Positions 10,301 to 10,605 of a stretch of 10,605 nucleotides of DNA are shown piece after piece. This stretch comes from Chromera velia (lineage: Eukaryota > Sar > Chromeraceae), in NCBI GenBank assembly GCA_018398765.1, contig JAHBMJ010001429.1, positions 2,501-13,105 of the forward strand, read 5' to 3'. A model generated the notes under the pieces. That model made no database searches and was not told the DNA's origin. It saw only the letters and a program-made list of their open reading frames with translations. The stretch's first letter is position 1. Each line of letters opens with the position of its first letter. The translations under genes and the position numbers were made by a program.

Positions 10301-10605
10301 CATGTCTCTGGATGTTCTCTCTCTGTCCTTCTGTCTGCAAAGGCTCTTTCTTTGAATTCACATGTTTTGTCTTTTTGAGCCAGAACGAACCAAAAGAGCA
10401 GCTTTCTTCTCTTTTTGATTGAGTGAGTCCTCTGCAGGGTCTCTGTCCAGGTTGACGAAGGATCTCAGGAGGGGACACGCGGACCTGGTCAGAAAGAAGA
10501 GAAGGGGACCGAGGCCAAGGTCAAGAGACCTGGCGCCTGCAGGCACACTGGCGGCCATCAAACACGGCGCCCAGACGTCTGCAGAGACTAACCAGGGGGG
10601 GGGGG
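503..10605 (+). CDS. Multi-exon EF-hand domain protein of unknown function (partial, about 20 exons)
   Basis: Spliced gene model built by hand. Twenty exons (listed in the summary and below) join with no internal stop and with matching phase at all 19 junctions. All acceptors are CAG, all donors GT, and 17 of 19 donors have G at +5. The joined product is about 709 residues and incomplete at the C-terminus, probably also at the N-terminus. Residues about 1-95 are charged and probably disordered. One canonical EF-hand loop lies near residues 137-148. Degenerate EF-hand-like loops occur near 239-252, 279-291 and 582-594. The C-terminal end is strongly basic. I see no membrane segment or signal peptide. 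EF-hands bind calcium, so a calcium-sensing or calcium-regulated scaffold role is possible, but I recognise no catalytic domain and cannot name a family. Confidence is high that this is one spliced gene and lower for individual borders. Confidence 0.8.
608..702 (+). repeat. (TCTG)n microsatellite starting at the exon 1 donor
   Basis: About 24 tetranucleotide units with two CCTG interruptions. The first bases GTCTGT are also the 5' splice site of intron 1. Confidence 0.95.
1033..1137 (+). CDS. Exon 2, charged segment
   Basis: Acceptor CCTGCAG at 1026-1032; donor AGAG|GTGAGT, close to the general eukaryotic consensus. Phase 1 in, 1 out. Encodes 34 codons, lysine/glutamate-rich (begins ISTRVEKSGDKSEK, ends DEKRLWTR), probably disordered or helical linker. 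It is the same length as exon 1 (105 bp) but not similar in sequence. The next intron (1138-2158) is the longest here. It holds a second GTGAGT site at 1273 without a usable acceptor, a GCCT run near 1504-1530, a purine-rich patch near 1690-1740, and the 24-bp minisatellite that runs into exon 3's acceptor. Confidence 0.8.
1504..1530 (+). repeat. (CTGC)n run
   Basis: About six CTGC/CCGC units within intron 2. Confidence 0.85.
1931..2150 (+). repeat. (TTCC)n run followed by 24-bp minisatellite
   Basis: 30 bp of TTCC, then eight copies of a unit beginning GATGTTTGCCTTC and ending in TTCC units: seven complete (starts 1961, 1985, 2009, 2033, 2057, 2081, 2109; the sixth is 28 bp) and a last one at 2133 that merges into exon 3's acceptor CTGCCTGCAG. 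The pyrimidine-rich units supply the acceptor's polypyrimidine tract. Confidence 0.95.
2159..2228 (+). CDS. Exon 3
   Basis: Acceptor CTGCCTGCAG directly after the minisatellite; donor GAGAA|GTAAGT is the only textbook GTAAGT in the gene. Phase 1 in, 2 out. The split codon with exon 2 is G+AC (Asp). Encodes 22 whole codons starting YLNEQDMEVVTRTPKFLRAI, predicted helical. The following intron (2229-2555) is AT-richer and unremarkable. A short open stretch near 2240-2290 ending at GTAAGG was tested as an exon and fails on in-frame stops. Confidence 0.82.
2556..2627 (+). CDS. Exon 4 (3' border uncertain)
   Basis: Acceptor GACATCAG; phase 2 in, completing AAG (Lys) with exon 3. The coding start is ADVGLVRQIVSTLG. 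Two donors give the phase 2 that exon 5 needs: GTTTCC at 2598 and GTCCGT at 2628. I chose 2628 because GTCCGT fits this gene's GTCNG donor pattern, is identical to the exon 12 donor and lies in a TCCG repeat as other donors do. The shorter form (2556-2597) would lack 10 residues (about GFPRPKVSVR). The following intron (2628-3200) contains a TC microsatellite (2742-2771) and no supportable exon. Confidence 0.62.
2614..2636 (+). repeat. (TCCG)n run around the exon 4 donor
   Basis: Several TCCG units ending in TCTG; the preferred exon 4 donor (2628) lies inside, so unit gain or loss would move the usable donors and change the exon end. Confidence 0.8.
2742..2771 (+). repeat. (TC)n microsatellite
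   Basis: About 15 TC units in intron 4. Confidence 0.95.
3201..3336 (+). CDS. Exon 5, canonical EF-hand
   Basis: Acceptor CTGTCTGCAG; donor AAGCA|GTCAGT. Phase 2 in, 0 out, 45 whole codons. Contains VFARFDENSDGLLQAGEF: a 12-residue EF-hand loop with Asp at 1, Asn at 3, Asp at 5, Gly at 6, Leu at 8 and Glu at 12, preceded by an amphipathic helix and followed by Phe, as in calcium-binding EF-hands. All key calcium ligands are present, so this loop should bind calcium. This is the clearest domain in the window. The following intron (3337-3700) has a CAGT repeat (3481-3498) and no supportable exon. Confidence 0.9.
3481..3498 (+). repeat. (AGTC)n run
   Basis: Four and a half AGTC units in intron 5. 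Confidence 0.85.
3701..3845 (+). CDS. Exon 6
   Basis: Acceptor CTGCCTGCAG; donor GCAG|GTGGGT. Phase 0 in, 1 out, 48 codons. Begins CDGTFTFSSTDAKQLQTNLE and ends near ICLIWDFVHA. The CDGTF start and a later DEGCSLEDIEPF stretch resemble worn EF-hand loops, but spacing from the exon 5 loop is not the usual paired distance, so I do not call a second hand here. The following intron (3846-4235) is mixed sequence with a pyrimidine-rich 3' end and no repeats of note. Confidence 0.87.
4236..4350 (+). CDS. Exon 7, acidic segment leading into a degenerate EF-hand
   Basis: Acceptor ATGTTCAG; donor CTGCC|GTCAGC. Phase 1 in, 2 out, 37 whole codons. Begins VSNFREEEADPDILEEAKK and ends STDENYLTL. Reading through without splicing meets a TGA at 4367-4369, so the donor at 4351 matters; its phase fits exon 8 exactly. 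The ending, joined to exon 8, reads STDENYLTLPARSLVRLV, which follows the helix-loop-helix spacing of an EF-hand but lacks Gly at 6 and an acid at 12. The intron (4351-4710) shows no other exon. Confidence 0.85.
4711..4799 (+). CDS. Exon 8, helical
   Basis: Acceptor CTCATTGCAG after a CCTG-rich tract; donor GACA|GTCAGT. Phase 2 in, 1 out, 29 whole codons starting ARSLVRLVNDIRNVLEGMAL and ending AAWLD. Forms the exit helix of the exon 7/8 loop and the entry helix of the next one, with 27 residues between the two loops, close to the spacing of paired EF-hands. The following intron (4800-5164) is fairly GC-balanced. I tested its open stretches at about 4915-4980 and 5020-5070 as exons and found no phase-compatible borders. 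Confidence 0.86.
5165..5277 (+). CDS. Exon 9, degenerate EF-hand-like loop
   Basis: Acceptor CCACTTGCAG; donor GTGCAG|GTCTGC. Phase 1 in, 0 out, 37 whole codons. Joined to exon 8 it reads WLDIIGGNSFSFTDLF: Asp at loop position 1, Asn at 6, Phe at 8 and Asp at 12. This is an EF-hand-like shape with weak calcium ligands at 3 and 5. The remainder (ALVSIKRYMEAGFGMINKF) looks like an exit helix. The following intron (5278-5842) contains the older copy of the exon 10 border and a palindromic element remnant, described separately. Confidence 0.87.
5741..5786 (+). repeat. Site 1 direct repeat, copy A (exon 10 border duplicate)
   Basis: Matches 5823-5872. It comprises GATTGAGCTC, an acceptor CTGCAG, and 30 bp of exon 10 start (5757-5786). 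Against copy B there are two substitutions in the 30 exonic bp, both at third codon positions and both silent (ACC/ACA Thr, GAT/GAC Asp), plus a 4-bp length difference just before the acceptor. In exon 10's frame copy A runs into TGA at 5826-5828, so it is a decoy or dead acceptor. Confidence 0.85.
5789..5817 (+). mobile_element. Half copy of the palindromic element at site 1
   Basis: 29 bp identical, in reverse complement, to 6458-6486, the right arm plus loop of the palindrome at site 2. The match ends on both sides at the boundaries of the inserted segment. Only one arm is kept, so it cannot form the full hairpin. Mobile nature is inferred from recurrence at two places; no transposase or known terminal repeats are seen. 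Confidence 0.5.
5823..5872 (+). repeat. Site 1 direct repeat, copy B (functional exon 10 border)
   Basis: The downstream partner of 5741-5786, containing the acceptor used for exon 10 and its first 30 coding bases. The copies are separated by 36 bp (5787-5822) that carry the palindromic element remnant. Confidence 0.85.
5843..6038 (+). CDS. Exon 10
   Basis: Acceptor GAATGCAG; donor TTTGCAG|GTCGGG. Phase 0 in, 1 out, 65 codons, the longest complete exon. Begins VEDTEIDDGEQAERRRG, then a helical stretch YSRLSVVDLALADAVRK, then GNFGLDFKVFGKSFA. No domain recognised. Its first 30 bp and preceding acceptor are duplicated upstream at 5741-5786. Splicing to that upstream acceptor would enter the copy and hit TGA at 5826-5828, so 5843 is the productive start. 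The intron after it (6039-6400 or -6505) is compositionally unlike the others and holds an antisense reading frame. Confidence 0.87.
6050..6346 (-). other. Antisense open reading frame inside intron 10
   Basis: On the minus strand an ATG at 6346-6344, just downstream of an AT-rich box (ATAAATATTAATAG), opens a frame that stays open through the whole intron and on into the antisense of exon 10. The intronic part is about 100 residues of mixed, non-repetitive composition (for example EGYLKHMADFEETLSDQLWA, then EEAIYIWIDGTIAHRIF), rich in Trp and unlike the low-complexity translations of other introns. It may be a fragment of an inserted gene or transposon, a nested gene, or chance. I do not recognise a family. 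Confidence 0.3.
6394..6438 (+). repeat. Site 2 direct repeat, copy A (exon 11 border duplicate)
   Basis: 45 bp identical to 6499-6543: 7 bp of intron end with acceptor GCGCAG and 38 bp of exon 11 start. The repeat period is 105 bp, a multiple of three, and the frame is open across the insert. This acceptor could therefore be used to make a protein longer by 35 residues. Confidence 0.92.
6435..6486 (+). mobile_element. Short palindromic (fold-back) element at site 2
   Basis: Inverted repeat with 23-bp arms (6435-6457 and 6464-6486, one mismatch) around a 6-bp loop AAAGAA; outer ends read CATGCATTTAC. It lies between the two copies of the exon 11 border. A stretch of 29 bp recurs at site 1. 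It is too short for coding and could be a miniature fold-back element, a replication-derived hairpin, or a repair insert. Classification as mobile is inference. Confidence 0.6.
6470..6497 (+). repeat. Tandem 14-bp duplication at the palindrome's right end
   Basis: ATGAAAGTAAATGC occurs twice in direct tandem (6470-6483 and 6484-6497), extending the right arm before copy B of the site 2 repeat. It looks like slippage or a repair signature. Confidence 0.85.
6499..6543 (+). repeat. Site 2 direct repeat, copy B
   Basis: Exact partner of 6394-6438, containing the default acceptor and first 38 bases of exon 11. Perfect identity over 45 bp points to a recent duplication or ongoing homogenisation. 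Confidence 0.92.
6506..6680 (+). CDS. Exon 11 (alternative start 6401)
   Basis: Donor ACAAG|GTCAGC; phase 1 in, 2 out. Starting at 6506 it gives 57 whole codons beginning LAADPEWVERNMWRFLSPGG and containing LLEVLNRILWDKLLVDYERL, a probable helix pair. An identical acceptor and exon start lie 105 bp upstream at 6394-6438. Starting at 6401 keeps the frame with no stop, adding 35 residues that repeat LAADPEWVERNM and include palindrome-derived sequence. Both starts are phase-correct. I list the shorter as the default because it removes the inserted element. The next intron (6681-6839) is short, with an 11-base G run. Confidence 0.82.
6840..6986 (+). CDS. Exon 12
   Basis: Acceptor ACATGCAG; donor TCAAA|GTCCGT in a TCTG/TCAG-rich tract. 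Phase 2 in, 2 out, 48 whole codons. Begins VHLRDMIGNFFYTRCACLGV and ends KHREAHFRIRWFS; predicted helical with a basic end. Domain unknown. The following intron (6987-7421) holds CAGT/GGCA repeats (6988-7054, 7165-7182), a CTTT run, a TCTG run (7321-7354) and one weak candidate exon at 7261-7317. Confidence 0.83.
7261..7317 (+). CDS. Candidate optional exon in intron 12
   Basis: A GC-rich island after CACTGCAG, open in phase 2 in and phase 2 out, with donor GTCCCT before the TCTG run. It would add 19 residues reading about PASVPREAYVDRWTDSLF without changing frame. The donor has +3 C but no +5 G. The gene is also fully consistent without it, so it may be a cassette exon or chance. Confidence 0.2.
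7321..7354 (+). repeat. (TCTG)n run in intron 12
   Basis: About eight TCTG units with one TTTG variant, upstream of the exon 13 acceptor. Confidence 0.9.
7422..7483 (+). CDS. Exon 13
   Basis: Acceptor CCTGTCTGCAG; donor TGCGCAG|GTCTGT. Phase 2 in, 1 out, 20 whole codons: SCGMLERTPPFYGDFMCVCA. The start codon completes Lys with exon 12. The donor context shares a 12-base string (tgcgcaggtctg) with the duplicated acceptor of exon 11, probably by chance. The following intron (7484-8002) has a T-rich stretch, GGGA and TGCA repeats and no other supported exon. Confidence 0.78.
7851..7867 (+). repeat. (TGCA)n run
   Basis: Four TGCA units, self-complementary, in intron 13. Confidence 0.9.
8003..8098 (+). 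CDS. Exon 14 (symmetric, moderately supported)
   Basis: A GC-rich island open in phase 1 in and phase 1 out, encoding 31 whole codons that include LHAAERRRDTPTEIERHR and LKANFCNSFD, a plausible charged helix. Acceptor CATCACAG lacks the usual TGCAG; an alternative acceptor at 7981 gives the same phase with 7 more residues. Donor GATG|GTCGAT lacks +5 G. The intron to exon 15 would be only 54 bp. Because the exon is a multiple of three, the gene reads through without it, so it could be skipped or a false call. Confidence 0.55.
8153..8214 (+). CDS. Exon 15
   Basis: Acceptor ATCAATTGCAG; donor CGAGAG|GTTTGT. Phase 1 in, 0 out, 20 whole codons: MISKLVLRKVEGKLFPASRE, basic and helical. It continues naturally from exon 14 (FDG then MISKL). 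The following intron (8215-8514) carries a TG microsatellite (8282-8307) and a long pyrimidine-rich region. Confidence 0.75.
8282..8307 (+). repeat. (TG)n microsatellite
   Basis: About 13 TG units in intron 15. Confidence 0.95.
8515..8585 (+). CDS. Exon 16, entry helix of a degenerate EF-hand
   Basis: Acceptor ACCTGTCTGCAG; donor TTCGG|GTGCGT. Phase 0 in, 2 out, 23 whole codons starting SYVLEGAAKALTHFVFERDD. Joined with exon 17 it reads DDARFGFLKLSE, a 12-residue loop with Asp at 1, Gly at 6, Leu at 8 and Glu at 12 but Ala and Phe at the usual ligand positions 3 and 5. This is an EF-hand shape with doubtful calcium binding. The intron (8586-8956) has a purine-rich charged open stretch (8732-8830), rejected as exon because it would split this loop. 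Confidence 0.82.
8907..8956 (+). repeat. TCTG/CCTG tract ending at the exon 17 acceptor
   Basis: Imperfect run of TCTG, CCTG and TCCG units that ends in CTGCAG, so repeat and 3' splice site are continuous. Confidence 0.8.
8957..9002 (+). CDS. Exon 17, micro-sized exon
   Basis: Acceptor CTCCCTGCAG after a dense TCTG/CCTG tract (8907-8956); donor GCAAAG|GTGAAT. Phase 2 in, 0 out, 15 whole codons: FLKLSEALYNSLSAK, the second half of the degenerate EF-hand loop and its exit helix. At 46 bp it is the shortest exon. Unspliced genomic sequence stays open through the next intron in the same frame to 9434, but exons 18 and 19 only connect if the intron (9003-9307) is removed. Confidence 0.78.
9265..9293 (+). 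repeat. (TTG)n imperfect run
   Basis: TTG units with T insertions just before the exon 18 acceptor region. Confidence 0.8.
9308..9361 (+). CDS. Exon 18 (frame less certain)
   Basis: Acceptor CATTCATGCAG; donor TTGAG|GTCAGG. Phase 0 in and out gives CDGSSQLLPLGERGRRIE and fits both neighbours. A second frame (ATGAPNFFLSGNGDAEL) looks as protein-like but would need phase 2 on both sides, and exon 19 has a stop in that frame. The exon is a multiple of three, so it may be optional. The following intron (9362-9827) holds unremarkable mixed sequence and a pyrimidine-rich tail. Confidence 0.65.
9828..9927 (+). CDS. Exon 19
   Basis: Acceptor TCTTTCTCAG; donor CAACAG|GTGCGT. Only phase 0 is open: 33 codons starting VVEVEDCLSLLSAHWSFEWM and ending THLFLAT, an amphipathic helical segment. 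Phase 1 out matches exon 20. The following intron (9928-10437) contains CAGT repeats near 10031-10043 and a C run near 10223, with no supportable exon. Confidence 0.78.
10438..10605 (+). CDS. Exon 20, basic C-terminal segment (runs off the window)
   Basis: Acceptor CCTCTGCAG; phase 1 in, completing Gly. Open to the window edge. Begins SLSRLTKDLRRGHADLVR and continues with a strongly basic stretch (KKRRGPRPRSR, a possible nuclear-localisation-type cluster), then a small/polar-rich tail. No stop codon is reached. The last 11 bases are all G (10595-10605), which may mark an assembly or gap edge, so the final residues are unsafe. Confidence 0.72.

Noticed and set aside
1-10605. tRNA, rRNA, CRISPR or bacterial operon signals
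   Set aside because: No cloverleaf, no regularly spaced repeat-spacer array and no rRNA-like sequence seen; repeats here are microsatellites, a minisatellite and the two border duplications.

Overview
The window looks like nuclear DNA of an intron-rich microbial eukaryote. About one fifth of it is a chain of short coding exons (46-196 bp) separated by introns of 54-1021 bp. The introns carry polypyrimidine tracts, end in CAG and are full of microsatellites (TG, TC, TCTG/CCTG, TTCC, TGCA). There is no bacterial-style gene packing, no Shine-Dalgarno/operon structure and no RNA gene I can recognise. The intron texture (YCTG repeats, TGCAG acceptors, GTC donors) would suit an alveolate or other alga such as a chromerid, but this lineage guess is an impression, not a demonstrated assignment.

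One plus-strand gene runs through the whole window and continues off at least the right edge, probably both. I reconstructed 20 exons by requiring stop-free frame, GT..AG borders and matching intron phase at every junction: 503-607, 1033-1137, 2159-2228, 2556-2627, 3201-3336, 3701-3845, 4236-4350, 4711-4799, 5165-5277, 5843-6038, 6506-6680 (or 6401-6680), 6840-6986, 7422-7483, 8003-8098, 8153-8214, 8515-8585, 8957-9002, 9308-9361, 9828-9927, 10438-10605. This gives about 709 residues of one soluble-looking protein. Exon 5 encodes one canonical EF-hand calcium-binding loop. Degenerate EF-hand-like loops can be read across the exon 7/8, 8/9 and 16/17 junctions. I do not recognise the protein as a named family; it is best called an EF-hand domain protein of unknown function.

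Layout: 1-502 is upstream or intronic sequence with a weak candidate exon. 503-2627 holds a charged N-terminal part, a large TCTG array and a 24-bp minisatellite. 3201-5277 holds the EF-hand region. 5741-6543 is the most unusual part: two neighbouring exons (10 and 11) each have their 5' border duplicated as a direct repeat of about 45-50 bp, and between the copies at each site lies the same short palindromic element. The intron between them also contains a non-repetitive antisense reading frame. 6840-10605 holds the C-terminal half, ending in a basic tail and an 11-base G run at the window edge.

The strongest candidate for something undescribed is this pair of palindrome-plus-long-direct-repeat insertions at splice acceptors. 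They look like two ages of one process that remodels intron/exon borders. The gene's strong GTCNG donor preference and its YCTG repeats starting or ending at splice sites also deserve a look.
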